64,000 nucleotides of DNA, taken from CAWJNF01 sp963844235. Lineage in GTDB: Bacteria > Actinomycetota > Thermoleophilia > Gaiellales > Gaiellaceae. Location of the stretch: contig CAWJNF010000008.1 in assembly GCA_963844235.1 (NCBI GenBank), positions 1 to 64,000 of the forward strand, given 5' to 3'. The number at the start of each line of letters is the position of its first letter. The first letter of the stretch is position 1. Under the pieces are notes generated by a model. It saw only the letters and a list, made by a program, of their open reading frames with translations. It was not told where the DNA came from and made no database searches. The translations under genes and the position numbers were made by a program. Shown piece after piece: positions 35,259 to 44,285 of this stretch.

Positions 35259-35407
35259 GGGGCGGTACCGTCCGGGTTCGGCGTCGGCCTTGCCCGGCCG
35301 CCCGACGGCGCGACGCGGGCGCCGGGACGGGCTGGCCTCGTCGGGAACAGTCCCAATGTGCGCTTCGCGGGGGCTGGCGGTCCGGCGTGACGGTATTGGC
35401 TTGGGGG

Positions 35408-36800
35408 TTAGGAGAAGAGTGTCATCTCGTTGGCAAACGTGTCGCCGAGGACGAAGCCATCGGGTGTGATGCTGAACTCATGGATGCGTGGATCGTTGCG
35501 ACTAGCCCGGGTTTTCAGGATGGTGATTGCTCGCTTCAGCTCCGAGCCGGCGTGGAGGTACTGGAGAATGACCACGTTGTCTGCGAGATGGGAGACACCG
35601 AAGTCCGATAGTCGACTGATGCGAAACAGTTCGGTCAGTTCGGAGGCGATCAGGACGCTGACCCCGGCACGCGCGAAGCGTTGTATGAGGGAGTAGATGT
35701 ACTCGCGGAACCTTATTGGGTCACGGGCGGAAAACTGGAGGTCGTCGAGGCTGTCGATGAACACTCGCTTGGCACCGATGCGCTCGACCGCTGCGAGCAG
35801 GTCATACACCCACTCATCGATGTAGACGTCGGTAGGAGCGCGATACATCAGCTCGACCCGGGAGCCCTCGTACGACCATCCGAAAGACGCCGCGACGCGG
35901 CTGAGTTGGCTGGGGTTCTCTTGCATGGTTGCGTGGATGCCTGGCTCGCCGACGGCATCGCCGGCGAACAGGAAGTGCAGGCCGAGCAGCGTCTTTCCGG
36001 CGCCGGATGGGCCAGCGACCAGAGTTGCGGAGCCTGCCCAGTAGCCGTCTTCGAGCAACGCGTCGAGCGCCGGTACGCCGGTCGACGATCGCCCTCGGTC
36101 GAGCTCGTAGCCTGCCGGCGAAGAAGCGTCGGCGAGACGCGGGAACACGCGCATGCCGTCGCTAGAGAGACGATAGGCGTGCTGGCCGCTCATGAACGAG
36201 CTGCCCGTAGCTTGAGAACCTCGAAGTAGCGCGCGCTCCTCTCCGCAGTCCCATTGCCCGCCAGCGAGATAACACCATCAGCGACGGCGAACTCTGGTGC
36301 GGTGGCCACGTCGTCGAGCGCATACTCGCCCAGCCAAAACGATGTGACCGGGAAGGCGGACAGGCGTCCGGCCAAGCCGTGCAGGAACTGCGCACTCCCC
36401 TTCTCCGTCCGCAAAGGGGCGAAGCGCCTTGAAACTATCGATGCATATCAAGGCGGGACGCTTCTCTCGAACAGTTTCATCGATCCTTTGCAGCGCGGCC
36501 GCCGGCCCCCTTGGCGAGCGCTTCGCCGAGATCCGCGAAGACGATCCTCGAGCCGATCGCGGTCGTGTCGAAGTACGAGAGCGTCTGGCCGTAGCGCAGA
36601 ATCTTCTCGAACGGCTCCGACACCGTGGTGAAATACACTGCCGGCGCCTCGGATGTGGCATTGCCGAAGATATATTGCTGGGCGAGGATCGTCTTGCCGG
36701 TGCCGGGGAGGCCCATGAGCACATAGATGCCGTGCGCCGGCAGGCCCCCACTCACTACCGCATCGAGTCCGGGCTCGCCGCTGGCGATGCGCCCACTCAT
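35408..36800 (-). CDS. two-domain KaiC-like ATPase, three frameshifts
   Basis: Frames at 36800, then 36500, 36400 and 36193 join into one protein of about 463 residues with two RecA/KaiC domains. Domain 1: MSGRIASGEPGLDAVVSGGL, Walker A GLPGTGKT, Walker B PALICIDSF. Domain 2: GVPALDALLEDGYWAG, Walker A GPSGAGKT, Walker B RVFIDSLDD. The repairs are a C run at 36506-36510 one too long, one at 36397-36400 one too long, and one at 36204-36206 one too short; together they restore KGPAAALQRIDETV, ADGEGSAQFLHG and LRGSSFMSGQHAYRL. KaiC-like ATPases outside clocks often take part in signal or light responses. Coupled by ATGA to the MerR-receiver gene. Confidence 0.85.
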
Positions 36801-37446
36801 CCGGCAAGCATAGGCCGACGTAGAACGGTGCTCGACCCGACTAGGTCGCGCACGGTCGAGATCAGCTGAAGCGGATCGAGCGGTTTCGCCAAGAACGCAT
36901 CGGCGCCCGCCGCGAAGGCGGCCTCGCTGACCTCCAGCGTGGAAACCACGACCACCGGGATGTCCCGGACAGCCTTGAGGGACCGGCACAACGCCAGGCC
37001 GCCCGAGCCGCCGTCGATCAGGAACTCGATCACGGCGAGCGCGTAGGCCCGTTGCTCCGCTTTCGCCCCGCGGCGCCAGCACCGAGCGCCAAGTCAACGT
37101 CGAAGCCCTCTGTGCGCAAGAAGTACTCGGCTAGCTCCGCCGCGAAGCGGTCACGCTCTGCAAGCAGAATCAGCAGCCGTCCGCTCGGCGCCTCCGCAAG
37201 CTCATCGGCGCCCACATCTCGCCGGTCGAGCAACAGCCGGTGCGCCTCGGCCGCCTGAAAGCCCTCCTCCAAACGATCAGCCACGAACCGAAGCTGCTCA
37301 ACGTCGCTTCGCGAGTACAGGCGCTGGCCACCCGGGCTGCGCTGCGGCAGCACCACGCCGTAGCGAGCTTCCCACGAACGCAAGGTCGTTACCGGCACAC
37401 CCAGCATCCGCGCCACCGCACCAATCGAGTAGAGCGCAGGCGTCAT
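36797..37446 (-). CDS. MerR-type DNA-binding domain fused to a degenerate receiver domain
   Basis: Residues 1-75 are a MerR helix-turn-helix: LYSIGAVARMLGVPVTTLRS, WEARYGVVLPQRSPGGQRLY. Residues about 95-215 are a receiver: GRLLILLAERDRFAAELAEY, AVIEFLIDGGSGGLALCRSL, DIPVVVVSTLEVSEAAFAAG, AFLAKPLDPLQLISTVRDL. The acidic pocket is degraded (AERD for DDE) and the usual phospho-acceptor Asp is Glu/Phe, while the Ser and Lys of the switch remain, so phosphorylation is doubtful. One frameshift at the C run 37066-37069, one base too short, splits the gene. Its stop overlaps the KaiC start. Divergent from the STAS gene, with a dyad between. Confidence 0.82.
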
Positions 37447-37457
37447 CGCCGGGAATT

Positions 37458-37472
37458 CTACACACTCTGTAG
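37458..37472. promoter_or_regulatory. candidate MerR-type operator dyad
   Basis: CTACA-CACTC-TGTAG, a perfect 5-bp inverted repeat, lies 12 bases upstream of the MerR-receiver start and about 90 bases upstream of the divergent STAS gene. MerR proteins bind such dyads inside promoter spacers; autoregulation is inferred. Confidence 0.4.
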
Positions 37473-37559
37473 GCGAGTCTCTCGCAAAAACTATGCGATA
37501 GCTCTAGCAGACTTGCATATCATGGCCGAGACGAGAGGATACCTCACTCAAAGCTACTC

Positions 37560-37970
37560 ATGACATCGGCAGATCCATTCCATCAGCAGCATCATCGGGC
37601 GTGTCGTCGTTGAGCGAGCGGACGACCAGGTCGCCTGTGTCGCGCTGCAGGGTGAGCACGACTGGGCAAATGCCCATGCTGTGCGCCACACCTGTTGGAG
37701 CTTGCCGCCGAGCACGTCTCTGTCGTACTCGACCTCGAAGCCACAGAGTTCATGGACTCATCCATCATCCACGCGATCTATCAAGGGCATGACGCGCTGA
37801 CCAGCAACGGATGCCGGCTCATTCTGCGACTCGGCACAACGTCCGTCATCAGACGCGTGCTAGAGATCACCCAACTTCTCGACGCCTTACCCCACACCGA
37901 CTCGCGCGACACGGCCATCCGACTCGCAAACCAAGAGCCGGCACCTCCTCAGACAGCCGTCACCGGCTAA
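37560..37970 (+). CDS. STAS domain protein (anti-sigma factor antagonist-like), frameshifted
   Basis: The ATG at 37560 overlaps the stop of a 13-codon open frame (MAETRGYLTQSYS). Reconstructed protein about 135 residues: GRVVVERADDQVACVALQGE, HDWANAHAVRHT, then LLELAAEHVSVVLDLEATEF, MDSSIIHAIYQGHDALTSNG, RLILRLGTTSVIRRVLEITQ. The MDSSIIHA segment has the Asp-Ser pair phosphorylated in SpoIIAA-type antagonists. One base missing from a C run at 37690-37692 separates the halves, and another shift lies near 37590. Such proteins release sigma factors from RsbW-like kinases; one such kinase lies at 47191. Divergent from the MerR-receiver/KaiC operon. Confidence 0.75.
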
Positions 37971-38370
37971 GCGGGGCGGGCAGGCGCTGAGCAGCTCTCG
38001 ATTGCATCCCGGTACCCGTCAACGGGGGAATACCTAAGTCCCAACCCCAGCGGGCAGGGCCTTCGTATGCGTGCGTCTAGCCTAGGCTCTCAAGCGACCA
38101 GGGCCCTGTCTTGTAGGGGGCTTGTATCGGGAACGATGGCGCGTCCGCGGCCGGGCGTGGTGAGCGATATCTCCGGTCGGCGAGCGCTTCCGCTGCCGCG
38201 ACCACTCGAGCCATCGATTGAACCATCGGAGCGCGGTCGAGAAGCCCCTCACGCGCCGAGCAGATGACTGCCCACGGATTGGTCGGCGACCGAGCTCAAG
38301 CGGTCGCGCGCGTACAAAACTCGGTCCACGTGGCGCCGGCGTAGCCGCCCGACACATGGTGCGCCAAGCG

Positions 38371-38617
38371 CTACTTGCGCTCGCACACCGCGACGCTGGG
38401 GTCCGGGTCGTGGTGGATCCCACCTCGATCTGCACCTTCTCATCGGGGTAACGACGCTTAACCGCCTCAGCGAACGACCGCACCACCGTTCTTTGCGTCT
38501 CTTGCGCGGTGCTCCGGCGATGCCTGCGGTTCTCAGGTGGTCGTTCGCAAGGCGCCGCAGCAGCGAGATGTTGCTGGGGCGGGCATCAAGGCAGACGTAG
38601 AAATCTATTGTGTCCAT
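38371..38617 (-). pseudogene. frameshifted small unknown protein
   Basis: MDTIDFYVCLDARPSNISLL then RRLANDHLRTAGIAG in one frame, TVVRSFAEAVKRRYPDEKVQ and IEVG in a second, and a possible end DPDPSVAVCERK in a third. The sections are clearly protein-like but do not match a family I know. About 80 residues when joined. The flanking stretch 37971-38370 contains no gene I can support. Confidence 0.35.
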
Positions 38618-38659
38618 GCGGGCGGGCGCGTTCGCCGCCTAGCCGGTCGGCTTTTGCTG

Positions 38660-39039
38660 TTACCAGTCGCGGAAGCCGGTACCGCCAGGCCCGTAGTAGC
38701 TGCCGAGGCGTTCGAGAAACCCGGCGTCGCGGTAGCTGTTCTCCTCGAACTCGGGCGCGTTCTTGATCTCGTCCTTCGTCCGATGGACATACACCTTTTC
38801 CTCGTCGAGGTCGACTCGGTCGATGACGCCTGCCGGTAGCATCACCTTCTTGCCGAAGATCCAAGGGCCGGTATCGACGACGCACGTAGCTGGGAACTGA
38901 CGTCGTAGGTCGCCTCGTCGACCTTGCCGATCGAGCCGTCAAGCGCCTCAACGCCAAACCCGACGATGTCACGCCGCGCCGAGCTATCGGCCAGACCGCT
39001 CTCAACCCGGTACGTCCACAGATCATATCCCGCTGCCAT
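38660..39039 (-). CDS. PRC-barrel domain protein, one frameshift
   Basis: MAAGYDLWTYRVESGLADSS, then DIVGFGVEALDGSIGKVDEA and TYDV form the first strands of a PRC barrel; after a one-base shift near 38890 the frame continues VVDTGPWIFGKKVMLPAGVI, DRVDLDEEKVYVHRTKDEIK and ends YYGPGGTGFRDW. DIVGxxVxxxDGxxIGxVDE and the VPAGxI/MLPAGVI strand are hallmarks of the family. Reconstructed length about 126 residues. Cytosolic PRC-barrel proteins of this type are stress-associated in soil actinobacteria; ligand unknown. Confidence 0.78.
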
Positions 39040-39052
39040 TACAATCTCCCTC

Positions 39053-39119
39053 TTAAAGCAGAATCACCAGCAAAACGATCGAGAAGAATCAGACCGAGCA
39101 AGCCCACGCCGATATACAT
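39053..39119 (-). CDS. very short hydrophobic peptide (about 21 residues), one frameshift
   Basis: An ATG at 39119 with an excellent AAGGAGG site reads MYIGVGLLGLILL; dropping one base near 39080 continues IVLLVILL to a TAA at 39055-39053. The product would be a single membrane helix. It lies directly upstream of the PRC-barrel gene on the same strand, 13 bases ahead of its ATG. Peptides of this form are usually not annotated. Confidence 0.4.
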
Positions 39120-39399
39120 GGATCCTCCTTTTCAGTACCCACATCTCTTACCCGCCGGCGCGCCTGGCCGAAACCCGATCGCATCGGTATCGGTGCTTAA
39201 CCCGCGGCGGCGCCTTCGCAACCCCGCCAATGAATCTCGCGACAGGATCCGTTCGCTCACGTGTTGGAAGGGACGCGGAGGAGCGAGGAGCTGAAACCCG
39301 TGCTTCTTCATGCGGTTCCCTACCTCAGCACGGGGTCGATAGTCACCGTCTGGTCGCCGTTTGAGCAGGTGCCGAGGTTTGTCGCCGGGATCGTCCCGC

Positions 39400-39655
39400 G
39401 CTTGGGCACGCCCGCCCCGTTAGCCGATGATGTCGCCGCAGGCGACATAGACGTCGGCCTCCGCATCCGACCGCCGGGGACGTCGATCCGCGTGATCCGG
39501 CCGTCCTCCCACCTGCGCCGAGCTCGACCCGACGCCTGCCTTTCCGCTCGAGTCGGTCGTGAACGGCACCTCGGAGACTGACGTGGACGTGTCGCTCCAA
39601 GACCTGCTGGACGCGGTGGACGGCTATGCGATCAACGTCCATCAGCTGCCTTCAC
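39400..39655 (+). pseudogene. CHRD-like domain fragment
   Basis: Plus-strand sequence encodes LADDVAAGDIDVGLRIRPPG in one frame and, after a shift near 39500, ELDPTPAFPLESVVNGTSET with DVDVSLQDLLDAVDGYAINV and HQL. The SLxDLLxAxxGYAINVH ending is characteristic of CHRD domains, where it lies near the C-terminal strands. The protein is cut at both ends: no start or signal peptide is found, and the sequence switches abruptly to a HAF-repeat protein at about 39655. Confidence 0.55.
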
Positions 39656-40064
39656 GGGCGCCGAGGAGATCAACGAGCGCGGCCAGGTCGTCGGAACCTA
39701 CGGCGACGACCCCGCCACGGTCGCGACCCGCGGGTACCTGCTCGACAGGGGGACGTTCCGCACGTTCGCCGCGCCCGGCGGGCCGGTCACGCAGGTGTTC
39801 GGGCTCACCAACCGCGGCCAGATCGCGGGCTACGTCGCCGCCGACGCAGCTGAACGACGCGCACGGCTTCGTGCTCGCCAGAGGCATCGACGGCCCGTTC
39901 ACCCCGATCGACGTCCCCGGCGCACTTCGGACGATCGCGCTCGGGATCAACGACAGCGGCCAAGTCGTCGGCACCTACGAGCGCCCGGCGCCTCGACGGG
40001 TGCCCGCCGAGCGGGCGCGCAGCCGTTCACGAAACTGGCCGCTCTCCTTCGGGGTTCGAGATGA
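39656..40064 (+). pseudogene. HAF-repeat secreted protein, truncated and frameshifted
   Basis: Reads FTGAEEINERGQVVGTYGDD, GYLLDRGTFRTFAAPGGPVT, VFGLTNRGQIAGYVAADA in one frame and, after shifts near 39850 and 39990, DAHGFVLARGIDGPFTPIDV and GINDSGQVVGTYERP. These are HAF extracellular repeats: units of about 35-40 residues with FTxIDVPGA, GINxxGQVVGxY and HGF(L/V). No start codon or signal peptide: the N-terminus merges with the CHRD fragment. Confidence 0.65.
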
Positions 40065-40090
40065 GGGGCTTGACCGAACGGGGGTCGAGC

Positions 40091-41168
40091 ATGACGCGTC
40101 GCCGAAGAGGCGATTCGCTCCTGCGCATGCTGGCGGCCGTCGCCGCGCTCGTCGCAATCGCGGCCCTCGCCGCCTCCGCGTCTGTAGCCGACGCGGCGCG
40201 GCAGCCGAGGCGCTGGTCGAGCGCCTCGGCCCGAGCCTCGGCGGCGGTCTCGGCATGGCGGCGGATCGCCGCAGACCCGCGCCCTCCGCAAGCGCCGCCA
40301 ACGTGCTGTTGCGTCACGGACGGTTCAGGCCGCTCGAGGACGTGCCGGGAGCCACCTCCACGGCGTACGCCGGCCTGAACGACCGCGGCCAGGCGGTGGG
40401 CAGCTATCTCGATGCGAACGGTGCCCTCTTGCACGGCCTCCTGCGCGAGCGGGACGGCCGCACGAGGACGATCGACCCGCCCGTGCCCAGTTCACGATCG
40501 TCTACGACATCAACAACCGCGGCCAGATGGTCGGCACCTACATCGAGGCGGGCGCCGTTCCCGACGCGACGGGCTACGCTCCACCCGGCACCCAGCACGC
40601 CTTCCTCTGGGACAAGGCAAGGTCACGATCGTCGACCCGCCGGACACCGTGTACGCGCCCAACGCCTACGGGATCGACGACCGGGGCAGGATCGTCGGCG
40701 TGAGTCTCAACGCGAACCTGAGGCAAACCGGCTACCTGCGCCATCCCGACGGCACCTACACGAAGCTCGACCCGCCCGGCGCGGCCGAGAACAAGGCGCT
40801 CGGCGTCAACGAGCGCGGCCAGGTCGTCGGCGTCTACCTCGACGACGGCGTCGTGGCGAACGCCGACGGGCTCTATCCGCCGGGAACCATCCACGGCTAC
40901 ATGTGGGACAACGGCCGTTACACCCGCCTCGACGTCCCCGGCTCCGGCGCCACATCCGCGGTCAAGATCGACAGGCGCGGCCGCATCGTCGGCGAGGTGA
41001 AGGACGCGGCCGGAGCGATCCACGGCTTTCTCCTCGAGCGCGGCCGCTACACGGTCCTCGACCACCCCGCGCAGCACGACCGACAGCATCGCCCTCGACA
41101 TCACGGAGCGCGACGAGATCCTGCTCCAGTCGCCGGAGATGTTCGGCGTCGTCGGCAGCGTCGCCTGA
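40091..41168 (+). CDS. secreted HAF-repeat protein, several frameshifts
   Basis: Signal peptide from the ATG at 40091 (MTRRRRGDSLLRMLAAVAAL, VAIAALAASASVADAA). After frame changes near 40200-40310, 40490 and 40615 it continues through six or seven HAF repeats: FRPLEDVPGATSTAYAGLND, RGQAVGSYLDANGALLHGLL, NNRGQMVGTYIEAGAV, APNAYGIDDRGRIVGVSLNA, LDPPGAAENKALGVNERGQV, RYTRLDVPGSGATSAVKIDR. A last shift near 41075 leads to DSIALDITERDEILLQSPEM and a TGA at 41166. Reconstructed length is about 358 residues. These repeats are predicted to fold as beta-propellers; function unknown. Confidence 0.72.
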
Positions 41169-41353
41169 GCCGGTGCTGGCCTGCGTCCCTCCCGGTCGGC
41201 TTCGCGGACTCGCCGCGCAGCTGCACACGGTGCTGCCCGCCGGCAGCTCGGCCGTCGGCTCGCCGCGAACCCCCTGCAAGCGCACACGGTCTCGCATCAT
41301 GAAGGGGACGAAATGACTCCGGCAACCGCACAGCCATCAGTTGTTGGGGCATC

Positions 41354-41560
41354 GTGGCCCTCGCGGGCGCCCCGCTCACAGGCCGCAGAGCCGCCACCGT
41401 CAGCTGCATGGCGGACAACCCCGCCGAGCCGCTCGGCCCCCGTTTCCTCCTCGACCGAGGCAAGTTCACCACGATCGAGCACCCGCATGGGCCCTTCGAG
41501 ACCCAGCCCCTGAGAGGTCGCTCGCCGGGTACTACGTCGAGGTGTCTCGTAAGTGCCGAG
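41354..41560 (+). pseudogene. third HAF-repeat fragment
   Basis: ALAGAPLTGRRAATVSCMAD with PLGPRFLLDRGKFTTIEHPH and GPFETQPL in one frame, then LAGYYVEVSRKC in another. It resembles one HAF repeat and part of the next, without a signal peptide or proper end, and stops 50 bases ahead of the GFA gene. Likely remnant of a tandem duplication of the HAF gene. Confidence 0.5.
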
Positions 41561-41606
41561 CACGCGGTCGCTGGCCCCACCGCAGTCGTGGGTAGCATCT
41601 GCCCGC

Positions 41607-42012
41607 GTGGAGGCAAGAGTTCGCACCGGAGGATGTCTCTGCGGGGCGGTCCGCTACAGCGTTCGCGGTGACCCTGTGCATGTCCGGCGTTGCCATTGCA
41701 CAGGCTGCAGAAAGGAGTCCGGCAGTGCGTTCACTGTGTATGCGCACTGGCCCGTCGAGGCGTTCGAGATGAGCGGCGAGATCTCGAGCTATGACGGTCG
41801 CGGCTTCTGCCCCCAGCTGTGGGTCTCGGCTGCTTGACACAGCCGACCCCGGCGACACGCTCATCGAGATTCGGGTCGGAAGTCTGGATGAGGCGCCCTT
41901 CGAGCTGCTGCCCGAAGACGAGATCTGGGTGAAGCGGCGCGAGAGCTGGATACCGCCGGTCGAGGGCGCAGCACAGCACGACGAGCGCGCAGCGCAGCAC
42001 GACGAGAACTAG
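41607..42012 (+). CDS. GFA family (CENP-V/GFA) zinc protein, one frameshift
   Basis: From a GTG: VEARVRTGGCLCGAVRYSVR, RRCHCTGCRKESGSAFTVYA, then after one base removed from the C run 41810-41814, GFCPSCGSRLLDTADPGDTL and RVGSLDE. The cysteine set CLCG, CHCxxC and CPSCG is the full zinc-binding pattern of the glutathione-dependent formaldehyde-activating enzyme family. Length 134 residues after repair, normal for the family. The C-tail AAQHDERAAQHDEN contains a short internal repeat. Substrate unknown; most members are not formaldehyde enzymes. Confidence 0.85.
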
Positions 42013-42190
42013 CAGCCCACTCGCTCGGCGGCCGCGGTGCCGTGGCGGTATCAATCTCAGGGGGACATTCCCGAACGCTGGCCCACGGGGTGATGTTGTC
42101 CCTGAGCAACGGCGGCGCGCGACGCGCGGGCCTGGCCGTCGGCAGCGGCCTTCTCCTGGAGGCCCTGCTAGGAGGGGCAGTGGAAGCGCT

Positions 42191-42571
42191 CTACGCGGAC
42201 TCGCTCGCGGCCATGTTTCTCTTGACTACCTCCGTCGTCTTGGCCGCCTCATCGGTTGGGCTGAACGAGACAACCTCGCTTCCGTCGAACAGCACGGGCG
42301 TGTGTCCCGGCGGGGCGTAGTACGCGTCGCCGGCCTCGTACGTCTCGTCCCGGTCAGCAAACCGGAACGTGATCTTGCCCTTGATCACATATCCCCAGTG
42401 CGGACACTGGCATCGATCATCAGGGAGTCCTTGGAAGACCGGTGCGGGATCCATGTCTGCCATATAGGACTCGAAGGCAACCGTGTAGCCATCAAGCTCC
42501 TCTGAGCGGGCAGCAAGGATTCCCTCCACCAACTCGACCTGCGAGGCGCTCGCTTTGGAAACCTTCGGCAT
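42191..42571 (-). CDS. cupin domain protein
   Basis: A 126-residue single-domain cupin: LDGYTVAFESYMADMDPAPV, CQCPHWGYVIKGKITFRFAD, YEAGDAYYAPPGHTPVLFDG. The first motif is HWGYVIKGKI, with His but the usual second His is absent; the second motif ends PGHTP with His. Metal binding is therefore possible but incomplete. Small ligand or sensor function cannot be told. Stand-alone, divergent from the next plus-strand gene by about 200 bases. Confidence 0.75.
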   Translation of the reverse strand: MPKVSKASASQVELVEGILAARSEELDGYTVAFESYMADMDPAPVFQGLPDDRCQCPHWGYVIKGKITFRFADRDETYEAGDAYYAPPGHTPVLFDGSEVVSFSPTDEAAKTTEVVKRNMAASESA

Positions 42572-42776
42572 CTGCGACCTCCCTCAACAGCCTCGTCGAC
42601 TCGTCAACAGCCGAAGCAGCATACGCACCCTGCGAGCTTCAACCCAGAGCGATCGGGTCGGCCTCGCTGGGTGGCTGAACCTCGACCGAGCCGCCCTTCT
42701 AAAGACCCGCGACGAAGAGCTGCTACGAACGAGAGCGACCGCTCGTGTTCCGCGCCGCTGCTCTTGGAGCGTCAAG

Positions 42777-43151
42777 ATGAGCGTGTTCGCGCCCAATCTT
42801 TACGAGGGGATGTCCGTGAACGCAGCCGACCACCACAGCATGTACCTGGCCAGAGCGGTCGCCGCGCTGACGCCCGAGGGGCGCAAGCGCGTCGATGAGC
42901 TCCTCGACCAGCTCGCGGTTGCCGGGCGCAGCCACGAGTGGGTCGTCCGCTTCGCCATGGCCCGTGAGGCCGAGGCGGACGCCGGCCAGACGGACGCCTC
43001 GGCGGGCGAGGAGCCGGCGGATAGGCTCAGCGAGGAGGAACTCGAGATCGTGACCGCCGGCTTCATGACGATTCGCGACCAGGAGCCGCTCGACGACGTT
43101 GCCGACTGGGCGAACGCGGTGCTGGCGCTGCTGGCGGACGAGCGCGGGTAG
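42777..43151 (+). CDS. hypothetical acidic helical protein
   Basis: A 124-residue protein from an ATG with GGAG eight bases ahead. MSVFAPNLYEGMSVNAADHH, then helices YLARAVAALTPEGRKRVDEL and SEEELEIVTAGFMTIRDQEP. Acidic, no membrane segment, no recognised motif. It may be a regulator or a partner protein. Converges with the LysM-transglycosylase gene 69 bases on. Confidence 0.55.
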   Translation: MSVFAPNLYEGMSVNAADHHSMYLARAVAALTPEGRKRVDELLDQLAVAGRSHEWVVRFAMAREAEADAGQTDASAGEEPADRLSEEELEIVTAGFMTIRDQEPLDDVADWANAVLALLADERG

Positions 43152-43220
43152 CTCGAGGAGGCGGATAGGGCCCCGGCCCCCGACCCGAGCTCGTGCCCAA
43201 GGCAAGAGGGAGAGGGTCGC

Positions 43221-44000
43221 CTACAGTCGCGTTTTCAGGGCGAGCACGTCGGCGACATAGGCTTTCGTTTGCGGGAGCATGCCGATCGCCCGGAGGGATC
43301 TGGGGCCTTGGTAATAGCCGGCCAGAGCGAGCCGCTCGTTGCCGCGAAACTGGTGGAGGAGCTGACGCAGGAACGCGACGCCGATGCGAATGTTCCCGTC
43401 CGTTGTGCGCGCGACCCGGGCGCCGATGAGGACGTCCTGGACGTAAGCCCAGGTGGCGGGCATCACCTGCATCACGCCCCGTGCCCCGGTGCGGGAGACC
43501 ACATCGGCTTGGAAGCCGGACTCCATCCACGCCAGGGCTCGCACCAATTGCCGATCGACGCCGTAGTACGCAGACCAGCGGTCGATCGAACGCCGTACCG
43601 ATTCGTGCGGCGCAGCACGGCTGCGCACGGGCGCGTGTCGAGGAAGCTCGAGCGTGATCCCGGCGAGGAGCGTGCCGTTTGGGTTGAGGCCGTTATGGCG
43701 CGCCAACTCGGCCACGGTCGTGCCGAACCGCGTCGACAGTCCCCAAAGAGTGTCACCAAGCTTGACCTCGTACCGGCCCGCGCTCGAGGAAGGGACCCGT
43801 AGCCGCGTGCCCGCGTAGAGCACGCCGTTCGGGTCGAGACCGTTCACGCGGGCCAGCGCTCCTGCGGTCGTCCCGAACCGAACCGCGATTCCCGACAGAG
43901 TATTGCCCGGCCGCACCAGCACAGACGAGGCCGAGGCAGAAGACGCCAAAACGAGCGCCACCAGCGCCGCGACTACGACGCGGCGGTAGGCCATAAACAT
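43221..44000 (-). CDS. secreted LysM-LysM-lytic transglycosylase
   Basis: 259 residues from the ATG at 44000 (AAGGGA seven bases ahead; the frame is open upstream by chance). Signal peptide MFMAYRRVVVAALVALVLAS to ASAS. Two LysM domains: LVRPGNTLSGIAVRFGTTAG and YEVKLGDTLWGLSTRFGTTV, each with the NGLxPNG(V/T)LxAG end. Residues about 150-259 are an SLT domain: the catalytic Glu is in LAWMESGFQADVVSRTGARG, followed by VMQVMPATWAY and LALAGYYQGPRSL. It binds and cuts peptidoglycan outside the cell, in wall turnover or resuscitation. The upstream stretch 44001-44285 is long enough for a structured leader; I could not identify one. Confidence 0.9.
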   Translation of the reverse strand: MFMAYRRVVVAALVALVLASSASASSVLVRPGNTLSGIAVRFGTTAGALARVNGLDPNGVLYAGTRLRVPSSSAGRYEVKLGDTLWGLSTRFGTTVAELARHNGLNPNGTLLAGITLELPRHAPVRSRAAPHESVRRSIDRWSAYYGVDRQLVRALAWMESGFQADVVSRTGARGVMQVMPATWAYVQDVLIGARVARTTDGNIRIGVAFLRQLLHQFRGNERLALAGYYQGPRSLRAIGMLPQTKAYVADVLALKTRL

Positions 44001-44285
44001 GCAAGTTCCCTTCGACGGAGGCCAAGGTCCTTCGAGCCGACCCACGCCTCTCCTGCGGCCGCTAGCCGCCATGGCGCAGCACGACCTCGCATGCGCCAGC
44101 GCCGTGGCCGCCGGGCCGGCCCGGCCTGGCGGGCGGTCGGTCGCACGCCGAGGAGGCGGTGGAGCCCCGTCCCGTCCCTCCGGATGGCGGCGACCGGTAG
44201 GCCGAATCCGTCCTCGCAGGATCGTGACGAATGCGCAGACGAGCACCGTGCGGCGGAAAGCAGTAATGGGATACGTTGAGCGTCT

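Noticed and set aside
39559..41316. Single 585-codon open frame covering the CHRD-HAF region
   Set aside because: It contains correct HAF sequence only in short parts; most is an off-frame reading of the repeat genes.
44001..44285. Possible c-di-AMP (ydaO-type) riboswitch upstream of the LysM-transglycosylase gene
   Set aside because: Position fits what is known for wall hydrolases in actinobacteria, but I could not align the conserved blocks. An Rfam covariance search would decide.
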